Assembly (NCBI GenBank): GCA_035290185.1
Contig: DATDUW010000006.1
Coordinates: 1-14,116, forward strand
DNA: 14,116 bases
Reading direction: 5' to 3'
Source of the DNA: DATDUW01 sp035290185
Lineage (GTDB): Bacteria; Patescibacteriota; Patescibacteriia; UBA9934; GWF2-40-263
Made by a program: the position numbers and the translations under genes
Part shown: in pieces, positions 6,022 through 13,097 of the stretch
How the letters are laid out: every line of letters starts with the position of its first letter
How positions within the stretch are numbered: the first letter of the stretch is position 1
Notes under the pieces: generated by a model
Database searches by the model: none
What the model was told of the DNA's origin: nothing
Seen by the model: the letters and a program-made list of their open reading frames with translations, nothing else

Positions 6022-7074
6022 TTACAAGATACCCCCATCGCGCGACGACGGTAAGGCAACGTCTCGAAGGAGGGCTTCATCTTCCAAAAGCATTCCGGCC
6101 CCGCGCACAACACATGTCAATGGGTCGTCCGCAACGCGCACGGGAATGGCCGTCTCCGTAGCCAACAATTTGTCGAGTCCCTGCAAGAGAGCCCCTCCAC
6201 CGGCGAGGATAATACCGCGCTCATAGATGTCGGCCACAAGTTCGGGGGGGGTGATTTCAAGCGTTGCTTTTACATTTTCCACGATCGTACGAATGGAACG
6301 GAAAAGGGCCTCGCGGATTTGCGCATCTGTAACAACGACCTCCTTCGGAAGGCCACTGATTAAATCCCGACCACGTAATTCAATGCCTGCGGGTTCGGAT
6401 AAAGCCACAGCGCTCCCAATGCGAATTTTGGCTACCTCGGCATTCCGCTCTCCCAACAGGAGATTAAAAGCCTCCCGGGCGTACGTCATGATATTTTTAT
6501 TCAATTCATCCCCGGCCACAGAAAGTGATTTCCACGTAACAATCCCGGCAAGCGAAATGACAGCAATGTCCGTTGTTCCTCCCCCGATATCCACGACAAG
6601 GGTTCCGATCGATTCTTTGACAGGTAGTCGCGCCCCAATCGCGGCGAGCATAGGTTCCTCAACCAAAGAAACACGCCGCGCGCCCGCGGAAAGAACCGCA
6701 TCCTCAACGGCCTTTCGTTCCACTTCCGTAATCTCCGGGGGAACGCCGATGACAACGCGCGGACGCGGAAAAAGCAAGCGGGAATCACTTTGAACCTTAT
6801 CTAAAAAATAGGAAAGCATTTTTTCAGCAATCTCAAAATCCGAAATAACACCCTTTGTCAACGGTCGAATCACCTGGATATGTGGCGGCGTCTTCCCCGC
6901 CATGTCACGCGCTTCTTTCCCAACGGCAAGGATGTGGTCCGTGCGCGTATTCACCGCAACGACAGAAGGTTCATCAATACAAATGCCCTTGTCCTTTACA
7001 TAAACAAGGGTGTTGGCTGTTCCGAGGTCAATGCCGATATCTTTTGAAAAAGCACTGAAAAAACGTTCAAACAT
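6022..7074 (-). CDS. mreB: MreB, actin-like cell-shape protein
   Basis: MreB forms ATP-dependent filaments under the membrane that orient wall synthesis in rod-shaped cells. The 350 residues are full length and colinear with the family. Phosphate-1 loop is D16-L-G-T-A-N-T22, phosphate-2 is VDIGGGTTDI (161-170) and the adenosine motif is AGGGALL (291-297). The N-terminal MFERFFSAFS could form a short amphipathic membrane-binding helix. It is the first gene of mreB-mreC-mreD-mrdA and has its own consensus promoter at 7104-7132. The leader is about 23 nt, largely taken up by a small hairpin, and lacks an SD, which is unusual for a protein normally made in large amounts. Confidence 0.98.
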   Translation of the reverse strand: MFERFFSAFSKDIGIDLGTANTLVYVKDKGICIDEPSVVAVNTRTDHILAVGKEARDMAGKTPPHIQVIRPLTKGVISDFEIAEKMLSYFLDKVQSDSRLLFPRPRVVIGVPPEITEVERKAVEDAVLSAGARRVSLVEEPMLAAIGARLPVKESIGTLVVDIGGGTTDIAVISLAGIVTWKSLSVAGDELNKNIMTYAREAFNLLLGERNAEVAKIRIGSAVALSEPAGIELRGRDLISGLPKEVVVTDAQIREALFRSIRTIVENVKATLEITPPELVADIYERGIILAGGGALLQGLDKLLATETAIPVRVADDPLTCVVRGAGMLLEDEALLRDVALPSSRDGGIL

Positions 7075-7081
7075 GAAAAAC

Positions 7082-7099
7082 GCGTCAAAAATGAGACGC
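7082..7099 (-). promoter_or_regulatory. Small hairpin in the mreB 5' leader
   Basis: On the minus strand GCGTC (7099-7095), an 8-nt loop and GACGC (7086-7082), then GTTTTTC directly before the mreB ATG. Stem plus T-run looks like a weak terminator, but it lies within the first bases of the transcript, and transcription may even start inside its 5' arm (near 7097). A role in translation control or RNA stability is speculative. Confidence 0.3.
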
Positions 7100-7103
7100 T
7101 TCC

Positions 7104-7132
7104 ATCATAGTCGTCGAAACGTTTCTGTGCAA
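7104..7132 (-). promoter_or_regulatory. Sigma-70-type promoter of the mreBCD-mrdA operon
   Basis: On the minus strand TTGCAC (7132-7127), a 17-nt spacer and TATGAT (7109-7104). Both boxes are 5 of 6 to consensus at ideal spacing. It lies between the end of the 128-aa gene and mreB, so the shape operon can be read independently of the genes upstream. No terminator is seen before it, so read-through from upstream is also possible. Confidence 0.75.
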
Positions 7133-7154
7133 GAAAAAAGAACTCTTTTTGTAT

Positions 7155-7541
7155 TCAAACGGTCCTACGACGAAAAAGAGAAAGGAAGGCACATTCGATA
7201 AGGGTAAAAAAAGCGATAAGTAAAAAAAGACGGAAGCCATTCAACCATCCTGCCGCAAGCAATAAAAGCGTACAGAGAACCAAAAAAGTAAGAAGAAAGG
7301 CCTGGCGGAAAGAAACAAGCAAATGGCGAGAGACAGCTCGGCCTGGATAGAAAAAACGCCGGAGGACCGTTCCAACGCTTGTGAGCGTTCCGACAAAGGC
7401 TGTTCCAAACGAAGCGTAAAAAAAGACGAGTCCCCACCCGTTGCCTGCAGACGGTTCAATACTCCAAAGGACGTACATCCATGCCCCCCACATGAACATG
7501 GTTCCGGTCAAAATAACGGAAAGGCATTGTCGCAGGGTCAT
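7155..7541 (-). CDS. Four-helix membrane protein of unknown function
   Basis: This 128-aa protein has four predicted membrane spans (about 7-28, 35-60, 81-100 and 103-122), short loops, an Arg pair after span 2 (RRFFYPGR) and a basic C-terminus (RRRTV). I do not recognise a named family. The ATG at 7541 has a weak AAGG site about 9 nt upstream. It lies 11 nt after the DciA-like gene in the same operon, and 80 nt before mreB on the same strand. Its position next to the shape operon could hint at an envelope role, but nothing in the sequence shows one. Confidence 0.75.
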   Translation of the reverse strand: MTLRQCLSVILTGTMFMWGAWMYVLWSIEPSAGNGWGLVFFYASFGTAFVGTLTSVGTVLRRFFYPGRAVSRHLLVSFRQAFLLTFLVLCTLLLLAAGWLNGFRLFLLIAFFTLIECAFLSLFRRRTV

Positions 7542-7552
7542 AAGGCAGGACC

Positions 7553-7876
7553 TTATTCTTCCATTCTACCATGAAATCCGGAAACGATGCGTGTACACAA
7601 ACGAAAGGGAGCGGCCTCGGGAAAAAGAGCCATGAGAACGGCTTCAACGGCCACGCGCCGCTCAGAAACCGCATGGGCCGCCGGCGCATTGAGACACTCC
7701 ACCACTATGATGCCGTCGCGAAAAGAAAGAACGCGGAAATCTTTTTCCCCCCCGAAAGGAAAAAACTTCTGCAAGGCTTCCTGACAGGCCTCAACAATAC
7801 GGACGGCCAACAAGGATCGTCCGGCGCGGGCGCGGTTCAAAGCTCCTGACAGAAGATCACGCAAGGGTAGCATCAT
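7553..7876 (-). CDS. DUF721/DciA-like protein
   Basis: The 107 residues look like the DUF721 (DciA) family, whose KH-like domain binds nucleic acid. In bacteria without DnaC-type loaders, DciA helps load the replicative helicase DnaB. The supporting region is about 47-103: a strand FRVLSFRDGIIVVEC, a helix around AAHAVSERRVAVEAVLMALFP and a final strand FRLCTRIV, which is the family's alpha/beta pattern. There are two tandem ATG codons (7876 and 7873); I used the first. The SD is poor. It follows the helicase-nuclease gene by 15 nt in the same transcript, which suits a DNA-replication or repair role. It is shorter than DciA proteins with disordered C-terminal tails. Family call moderate, function by analogy. 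Confidence 0.7.
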   Translation of the reverse strand: MMLPLRDLLSGALNRARAGRSLLAVRIVEACQEALQKFFPFGGEKDFRVLSFRDGIIVVECLNAPAAHAVSERRVAVEAVLMALFPEAAPFRLCTRIVSGFHGRMEE

Positions 7877-7891
7877 ACCAAAAGGCCTATC

Positions 7892-10800
7892 TTAATCCAA
7901 AGAACGGTATTCACAAATATCCCTAAAATCGCAAAATCGGCACGCGCGTCCCGGGGTTGGAAGAAAGGTGCTGGTTCGCAGAACAGAAACTGTTTCCTTA
8001 AGGCGTTCTTTAAAAATCGCGAGATCATCCGGTGTTCCGAGAAAATGGGCGGCTGTCTGATTTTCAAGATAATAATAGGTTAAACGCCGAACCGGACGAC
8101 GTAAAATCTCTTCCGCAGCCAACTGATACAAGAGAAGCTGTTCCTTGTCGTCCGAACCCAAGGTTTCTTTGGGGTGCTCCGTCGTTTTATAATCAATAAT
8201 CTCTACGCCACCGTCTTCCGCCTCGTCCACGCGATCCATACGTCCCTTTAAAACTATTTCTCCGATCCGAATCGTGAATTCCTGTTCAACAGCCAAAGGT
8301 TTGATTGGGTTGGATAAAAGGAACGCTCCATAATCCCTCAGAGCCGCCCTTCCTTTTTTATGATAGGATTCACGTTCTCTATCATCCGCGTACCATTCAT
8401 CGATCCATTGTGCCTCAAAAGCGACCAAAAGTTCATCTAAGGAAACCGGGCAGGTTTCTTTTTCCGTTTCTACCGACGATTCTGCGTCATAAAAAAGTGC
8501 TCCCTGGTGTTTTCCTGTCCGCTCGATCCATTGTTTGAACCATACTTCAAGCGCCCGGTGAATGGAGCTGCCATAGGATTTCGTTTTGGAACCGAAAATC
8601 GGGATGCGTAGGAGGTGGGCAAATTTGTATTGGAGCGGACAGGTCTCGAAGGCGCGGAGCTGTGTGAAACTCATTTGTTTTGGCAAGAGAAAAATCGGCG
8701 TCTCCGTTTCGCTTTTGAAACCCGAACCGTTTCTTGCGACAAGGAGAGACCCTAAAGGATCGGCCTTTTCTGCGGAAGGAGAAGAAAACAAGGGACCAAA
8801 ACCGGCCTCCAAAAGGAAGCGCGAGGGTTTTTTCTTCCGTGCGCCGCCATAGTCTTCGGCCGAGGTCAGAAAGAGCCTGTCTTTGGCTCGTGTCACAGCC
8901 ACATAAAAAAGACGGCGTTCTTCTTCCAGGTGTGGATCGCCTCCAGAAAGGTGTTCTTTGACCAGCGTCGATGGAAGTTCGATAGGATCGCGACGTTCAA
9001 TCGTGGGAAAACGCTTGTCTACCATATTGACGACGAAGACGAACCGAAACTCCAAACCCTTAGCTCCATGAACGGTCATGATCCGGACGAATTCTGGCCC
9101 GGCTTCAGGATCGGCACAGAGGGATCCTTCCTCTCCAGCCTCGCGTTCTTGTTCGAATTCGTCCAGAAAGGCCCGCAAGTGTGTATCTTTTCCTGCGCGA
9201 CGCTGCCTTTCCTCAAACCGTTTTACGCGCTCATAGAGCTGGCGTAAAAAAGTAAAATCCTCCCGCTTCTTCCCCTCGGAAAGGGTGTTCACATAGGCGA
9301 GGATACCGAATCGTTCGGCTGCGTGCAGAACCATTTCTGCGGCCCCTTTGCGTTTGGATTCCTCCCCAAGCTCTTGGAGAACGGAAAAAATTTCTCGGAT
9401 GATCCCTGCGGCCGCTTCGGAAACAGGAGGACTTTCGGACGGACGGATGAGCGCCCCGCCAACTTCGCGGCAAAGATCATACAAATTTTTTCCACGACGA
9501 TGCGCTTCATGTGCAAGCGTGGCGACGTCGTGCGCAGACATACTCTGCCGTGGGTGAGAAAAAAGACGATAGAGACTCTGACTGTGATACGGATTTTCTA
9601 CGGCACGCAAACAAGCCAAAATATCAAGAACAACGGGCTTGGAGTAGAGGCCGCGTAAAGCCAAAAACTGATAAGGAATTTCTGCGACCTCCAACGCCTC
9701 CACGAACGGATCAGCCGATCCGTTGGCGCGAACGAGAATACCGAAATCATTCCAGGAAACCTCTGGATATCTTCCCCGCAGTTCCCGAATTTTTGTGACG
9801 ACTCCTTGAGCTTCATCTTCCACCGTCGAATAGTGAAGAAGCTCCACCTGTCCGGGATCTTCCTTCCCGGAACGCAACTTTTTATCCAAAGTAGTTCCGT
9901 CCGGCCGTGGGCGCCCTTCCAGTCGGTTCGGATTGTTGTGTTGGATAAACCGATGGGCCACGTCCAAAATTTCTTGTCCGGAACGATAATTCTGCACGAG
10001 AACAACACGGGCACTCTTCGGATAATCCTCTTCAAACTGCAAAATATTGGAAAGGGAAGCCCCACGAAATTTATAAATTGCCTGATCGTCATCCCCTACC
10101 ACGGTAAGATTATTCTGGGGGGCTGCGATACGCTTTATCAGTTCATACTGAGCCCAATTCGTATCTTGAAACTCATCCACAAGCAGGAATCGGTAACGCT
10201 CACGCAAAGCGGAAAGGACGCGAGGTCGCCGTTCAACAAGGTGAACCGCCTCCATGACCAAATCCCCAAAATCCAAGGCATCGTGCTCTCGAAGAATTTG
10301 CTGATACGTGTGATAAGCGCGTGCCAATTCTTGAATCCGTTTCGCCTCCATGCCTGCCTCTTCTCCCGCTTGAGCCGTGTCTGTATCAGACCGGAACTGT
10401 TCTGCGTGTGCCAAATACGCTTCAGGTGTTATCAGCTCGTCTTTAGCCCGTGAGAAATGCCAAAGGAGAGCACGCAAATACTTGGTTGGATTCCCCATGG
10501 GTCGGTAATGGTCCAGCTCAAATCGGTCAAAATTCTGTCGAGCCAAGAGCCAGGCATCCAACTCATCGGCAAGCAGAAAGGATTGAGAGAGGCCAATTTC
10601 TGCTCCGTACTCCCGCAGGATGCGCTCGCAAAAAGAGTGGAAGGTTGAAATCTGAAGATCGACGTACCCGTACGGAAGGAGAAGATCTACCCGTTCCTCC
10701 ATCTCTGCCGCAGCTTTTTCCGTAAACGTCAATGCGAGAATCTGTTCCGGCCTAGCTAATCCTTGTTCAATGAGCCAGGCGATACGACGCGTGAGGACAG

Positions 10801-10921
10801 TCGTCTTCCCCGTTCCGGCTCCGGCCACAATCAAAAGAGGCCCCTCACCATGGGTGACGGCACAGACCTGTTCTCTGTTAAGTGCACCGAGAAGATGGGA
10901 AGTAGATATCTTCTCTTCCAT
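7892..10921 (-). CDS. UvrD/RecB-like helicase fused to an iron-sulfur PD-(D/E)XK nuclease
   Basis: This is a superfamily 1A DNA helicase of 1009 residues with a C-terminal nuclease, probably for double-strand break processing or general repair. Helicase motifs in order: Walker A AGAGTGKTT (33-41), motif II LLVDEFQDTN (246-255), motif III VVGDDDQAIYKFRGA (274-288), motif IV near NYRSGQE (311-317), motif V VHGAKGLEF (617-625), motif VI LFYVAVTRAKDRL (671-683). The nuclease part (about 750-1009) has H788, D896 (GRMDRVD), E907-I-I-D910-Y-K912 and Q928. Four cysteines, C761 and C994-x2-C997-x5-C1003, match the AddB/Cas4-type 4Fe-4S site. Start ATG 10921 has an AAGGA site 7 nt upstream. The protein combines helicase and nuclease as AddA does, but the Fe-S site is AddB-like. 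No partner subunit is adjacent. Confidence 0.92.
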   Translation of the reverse strand: MEEKISTSHLLGALNREQVCAVTHGEGPLLIVAGAGTGKTTVLTRRIAWLIEQGLARPEQILALTFTEKAAAEMEERVDLLLPYGYVDLQISTFHSFCERILREYGAEIGLSQSFLLADELDAWLLARQNFDRFELDHYRPMGNPTKYLRALLWHFSRAKDELITPEAYLAHAEQFRSDTDTAQAGEEAGMEAKRIQELARAYHTYQQILREHDALDFGDLVMEAVHLVERRPRVLSALRERYRFLLVDEFQDTNWAQYELIKRIAAPQNNLTVVGDDDQAIYKFRGASLSNILQFEEDYPKSARVVLVQNYRSGQEILDVAHRFIQHNNPNRLEGRPRPDGTTLDKKLRSGKEDPGQVELLHYSTVEDEAQGVVTKIRELRGRYPEVSWNDFGILVRANGSADPFVEALEVAEIPYQFLALRGLYSKPVVLDILACLRAVENPYHSQSLYRLFSHPRQSMSAHDVATLAHEAHRRGKNLYDLCREVGGALIRPSESPPVSEAAAGIIREIFSVLQELGEESKRKGAAEMVLHAAERFGILAYVNTLSEGKKREDFTFLRQLYERVKRFEERQRRAGKDTHLRAFLDEFEQEREAGEEGSLCADPEAGPEFVRIMTVHGAKGLEFRFVFVVNMVDKRFPTIERRDPIELPSTLVKEHLSGGDPHLEEERRLFYVAVTRAKDRLFLTSAEDYGGARKKKPSRFLLEAGFGPLFSSPSAEKADPLGSLLVARNGSGFKSETETPIFLLPKQMSFTQLRAFETCPLQYKFAHLLRIPIFGSKTKSYGSSIHRALEVWFKQWIERTGKHQGALFYDAESSVETEKETCPVSLDELLVAFEAQWIDEWYADDRERESYHKKGRAALRDYGAFLLSNPIKPLAVEQEFTIRIGEIVLKGRMDRVDEAEDGGVEIIDYKTTEHPKETLGSDDKEQLLLYQLAAEEILRRPVRRLTYYYLENQTAAHFLGTPDDLAIFKERLKETVSVLRTSTFLPTPGRACRFCDFRDICEYRSLD

Positions 10922-10948
10922 AAGTTTTCCTTCTTTTCACGGTCTTTT

Positions 10949-11362
10949 CTAGGATGCAATTTCCTCAACAACTACTTTCCCGTCTTCACCAATCGTCCCA
11001 AAAATCAGACGGACTTCTAGGTCGGCGTCCTTGTGCTGAATACGTTCTTTTGCAGTTCGTAGATCGTCCAGATGCCGCTCCCGCTCGGCTTCAGAGGATG
11101 AAAAGCCGCTTCGTCCGCCATAGGCTCCGCAATCCGTATGATTCATGAGGATCACCGTCTGAATTCCATGCAGCCTCTTTGAAAGATCAATCTGACTCTC
11201 CAAAAAACTGTTCTCCTGATCCGCCATGCCTTTAGCGGCTCCCGCCACCGAAATCATATCCGCGTTTCCTGAAAGGCCGTTCACACGAAAATATTCCTCA
11301 ACGGCCGGCGTCAGGCGAAAATCCATACAGCGAACAAAAGCGGAAGAACAAGTATGGGACAT
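10949..11362 (-). CDS. Beta-carbonic-anhydrase-like zinc protein, non-canonical
   Basis: The 137-residue protein keeps the zinc site of beta-carbonic anhydrases: C12-M-D14-F-R16 (the C-x-D-x-R motif) and H75-T-D-C78-G. These supply the Cys2His ligands and the Asp-Arg pair, so CO2 hydration is possible. It is far shorter than classical enzymes (about 200-230 residues). The usual R-N-A-G-N segment is replaced by SVAGAAKGM (38-46), so activity is uncertain; it may have another role. I start at the ATG at 11362. An upstream TTG at 11407 would add 15 residues that do not look like the family. There is no SD. It is the first gene of the unit that continues with the helicase-nuclease 27 nt downstream. 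The pairing with DNA repair genes has no obvious metabolic logic. Confidence 0.72.
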   Translation of the reverse strand: MSHTCSSAFVRCMDFRLTPAVEEYFRVNGLSGNADMISVAGAAKGMADQENSFLESQIDLSKRLHGIQTVILMNHTDCGAYGGRSGFSSSEAERERHLDDLRTAKERIQHKDADLEVRLIFGTIGEDGKVVVEEIAS

Positions 11363-11406
11363 AAGATGAGAAAAAAGGATACGAATTATTTGACATGACT
11401 CGACCA

Positions 11407-11435
11407 ATTCTAACCCATGAAAGGAAAAACGGAAA
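11407..11435 (-). promoter_or_regulatory. Weak candidate promoter for the carbonic-anhydrase-like gene
   Basis: On the minus strand TAGAAT (11412-11407, 5 of 6 to -10) has only a poor -35 (TTTCCG) 17 nt upstream. An alternative -10, AATAAT, lies about 20 nt closer to the gene. The unit must start after the strong terminator at 11452-11509, so some promoter is expected in 11363-11451; which one is unclear. Confidence 0.25.
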
Positions 11436-11451
11436 GGGAAAAAATTTCAAG

Positions 11452-11509
11452 AAAAAAACCGCTGAAAGTCCCAATACCGCAAGGATCGCGGCTCGGGACT
11501 CAGCGGTTT
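11452..11509 (-). terminator. Long rho-independent terminator of the 423-aa gene
   Basis: On the minus strand a 10-bp stem (AAACCGCTGA with TCAGCGGTTT) is extended, after a small bulge, by GTCCC/GGGAC and then by an inner CCGC/GCGG. It is followed by a run of seven T (plus-strand A at 11452-11458). It begins 3 nt after the stop codon. This is the strongest terminator in the window and insulates the carbonic-anhydrase unit from the gene upstream. Confidence 0.9.
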
Positions 11510-11512
11510 CCG

Positions 11513-12784
11513 TCAGTCAGCGACGGAAAGCTCGCCAGCCATCAACCTGATGACCGGCTCCCCAAGACCCAACATCTGTTGAATTTTTGGAGGCTCCCAT
11601 CGCAAAAAAGAACCAACCTCTGTTGTCTTCAACGGTTCCTGCCAAGGAACGGTATCCAACAATCGAAACACCCACGAAAAGGCATCCCTGAAAATGCCCT
11701 CGAGAGTTTCGTTTCTTTCTCTAATCCGCCGCCAGATGGACACCGCTCCCAAAAGTTGCATTGCGTTCCACGGCGTCGGAAGGCCCTGAAGAAGCTGCCA
11801 CTCTTCATCAGTCAACTCAAGACCGAATTTTGTTGTCCAACGGCGCGCGGTCGGCTGTCCATAGACAACCGATTCCACTAACGACAGAACACCTACCAAG
11901 GAATCGCCCGGTCGTCCATTGTTGCTCCGTTCCCATCGTTGAATGATCTTCAGAGGGAACACTCTGGTTAGATCTTCACCTTCCTCCTTCCCCCCAACCT
12001 TCGGAAAATCATCCCAAAGTGTCACCAGCCGATGAGCCTCCCAAGCATAGGCAGGCGCGTCAAATGTCTGGCCGTCCTGAGCAAATATCCGAACGATTTT
12101 TTCGACCAGTCCAAGGCGGACCTCGATCCAATCCATCGAATCGGGAATCAGCACCTTTTGATTCTCGACACGTGCCGGCACCAAGTACAAGGCCAGAAAG
12201 TATCCCAGAGCATCCGCCGCTCGATCCGCCCAGGGCGCCAGTTGTTCAAATGGTTTCTTCCACAATTTTGGAAAATTCCCGACCTGAGACAGCCCGATCT
12301 GTTCAAAACGAACACCTGTTCTGGTCCAACGCCTCACCAGTTGTCTTCCGCAGATGAGCTGCAGGACTTCGAATTGACGGTCTGGGTGGTGATCCAGCTC
12401 AATCCATGATACCGGAATGAAGAGATGGGGTCCCACACTATTACGCCAGGGTGTCACAAGACTCTCGTCCTCATCAAGGAACACTCCTCCAATATGCAAT
12501 TGTGCATACGCATCATCCCCCATCAGAAAACCTGCCAACAACGCCCACCGTTGTTCGACATAATCCTTCCAGGAACTTTTTGAGCCTGAATGTTTCCGAA
12601 GATTCTTCAGCTCCTCTGCAGTCAACGAAGATGATCCCAGATTTTCTTCGGTCAACGGGACAACCGAAAATAGCGTCTCCCGCAGTTTGGCTCCTTTAGC
12701 CCATTCCTCAAATCGACTTTCCCCCGTGGACAAGGGGAGTGCTTCTTCCGGCAACCCTAACGATCTTGTTTTTGGAATCGTCAC
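11513..12784 (-). CDS. Orphan 423-aa Trp-rich protein, unknown function
   Basis: The start is GTG at 12784, with GGGAGG (12795-12790) 5 nt upstream. I do not recognise the family. There is no signal peptide and no membrane span, so it is probably cytoplasmic. It has 19 Trp in 423 residues (about 4.5%) and only one Cys (C145). An N-terminal helical region (20-90) is followed by LHIGGVFLDEDESL (96-109), WIELDHHPD (127-135) and several long amphipathic helices rich in W, R and E (about 170-370), such as SIWRRIRERNETLEG. The DHHPD cluster could bind a metal, but no known enzyme motif surrounds it. It is transcribed alone, between its own promoter and a very strong terminator, and is divergent from the repeat lipoprotein. 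In Trp content and transcription style it resembles the 361-aa gene, though I see no clear sequence similarity. Confidence 0.75.
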   Translation of the reverse strand: MTIPKTRSLGLPEEALPLSTGESRFEEWAKGAKLRETLFSVVPLTEENLGSSSLTAEELKNLRKHSGSKSSWKDYVEQRWALLAGFLMGDDAYAQLHIGGVFLDEDESLVTPWRNSVGPHLFIPVSWIELDHHPDRQFEVLQLICGRQLVRRWTRTGVRFEQIGLSQVGNFPKLWKKPFEQLAPWADRAADALGYFLALYLVPARVENQKVLIPDSMDWIEVRLGLVEKIVRIFAQDGQTFDAPAYAWEAHRLVTLWDDFPKVGGKEEGEDLTRVFPLKIIQRWERSNNGRPGDSLVGVLSLVESVVYGQPTARRWTTKFGLELTDEEWQLLQGLPTPWNAMQLLGAVSIWRRIRERNETLEGIFRDAFSWVFRLLDTVPWQEPLKTTEVGSFLRWEPPKIQQMLGLGEPVIRLMAGELSVAD

Positions 12785-12825
12785 GACAACCTCCCAAAAA
12801 GTAAAAAGGACAAAAAACCAATCCT

Positions 12826-12855
12826 ATTTATTTGCCAAAATTGAAAACTTGTCAA
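12826..12855 (-). promoter_or_regulatory. Candidate promoter of the 423-aa gene
   Basis: On the minus strand TTGACA (12855-12850, perfect -35), an 18-nt spacer and ATAAAT (12831-12826; overlapping TAAATA at 19 nt). The -35 is excellent and the -10 weak. The leader would be about 35 nt. The -35 lies within a 15-bp imperfect palindrome. Confidence 0.5.
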
Positions 12856-12878
12856 TCCGTGGCCTTTGTCTGTCAAAG
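12841..12878. promoter_or_regulatory. Two 15-bp imperfect palindromes in the divergent intergenic region
   Basis: TTGAAAACTTGTCAA (12841-12855) and CTTTGTCTGTCAAAG (12864-12878) each have one mismatched pair and share TTGTC and TCAA half-site elements. Their centres are 23 bp apart, about two helical turns. The first covers the -35 of the minus-strand gene. Another TTGACA at 12912 is the -35 of the divergent gene. They may be operators for a shared regulator; this is inference. Confidence 0.3.
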
Positions 12879-12911
12879 ATTTTTTTGTAAAAACATCTGT
12901 GTTAGAAACAA

Positions 12912-12940
12912 TTGACACAAAACGAATTCTCTGCTAAATT
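12912..12940 (+). promoter_or_regulatory. Sigma-70-type promoter of the repeat lipoprotein gene
   Basis: TTGACA (12912-12917, perfect), a 17-nt spacer and TAAATT (12935-12940, 4 of 6). Transcription should begin near 12947, giving a leader of about 150 nt. Confidence 0.65.
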
Positions 12941-12993
12941 TCCCGCCTGCACGTCTCTGAGCCGTTTGGATTATTATTGTCCCAACAGCCCAG

Positions 12994-13033
12994 GGTCGTG
13001 CAAAAGGCCTTTTACAATTTGCACAAAACGACC
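12994..13033 (+). promoter_or_regulatory. Hairpin in the lipoprotein 5' leader
   Basis: GTGCAAA (12998-13004) pairs perfectly with TTTGCAC (13018-13024), and outer bases GGTC and GACC can add to the stem across a bulge. AAAAGGCCTTTT, a 12-bp palindrome, occupies its upper part. No T-run follows, so it is not a terminator. It lies about 65 nt before the start codon. An RNA-stability or control element is possible. Confidence 0.35.
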
Positions 13034-13097
13034 TTGTTCAGGAGCAATTGCGGGCGTGGGGTCCGCGACATTGGTTTTCACATGCGGAGGAGGAGGA

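Noticed and set aside
9806..10453. 215-codon plus-strand frame
   Set aside because: It lies opposite the helicase domain, with no ribosome site and no recognisable protein.
12864..12886. Stem CTTTG/CAAAG followed by ATTTTTTT, terminator-like on the plus strand
   Set aside because: The stem is only 5 bp and lies upstream of the plus-strand promoter, where nothing needs termination; it is better seen as part of a palindrome.
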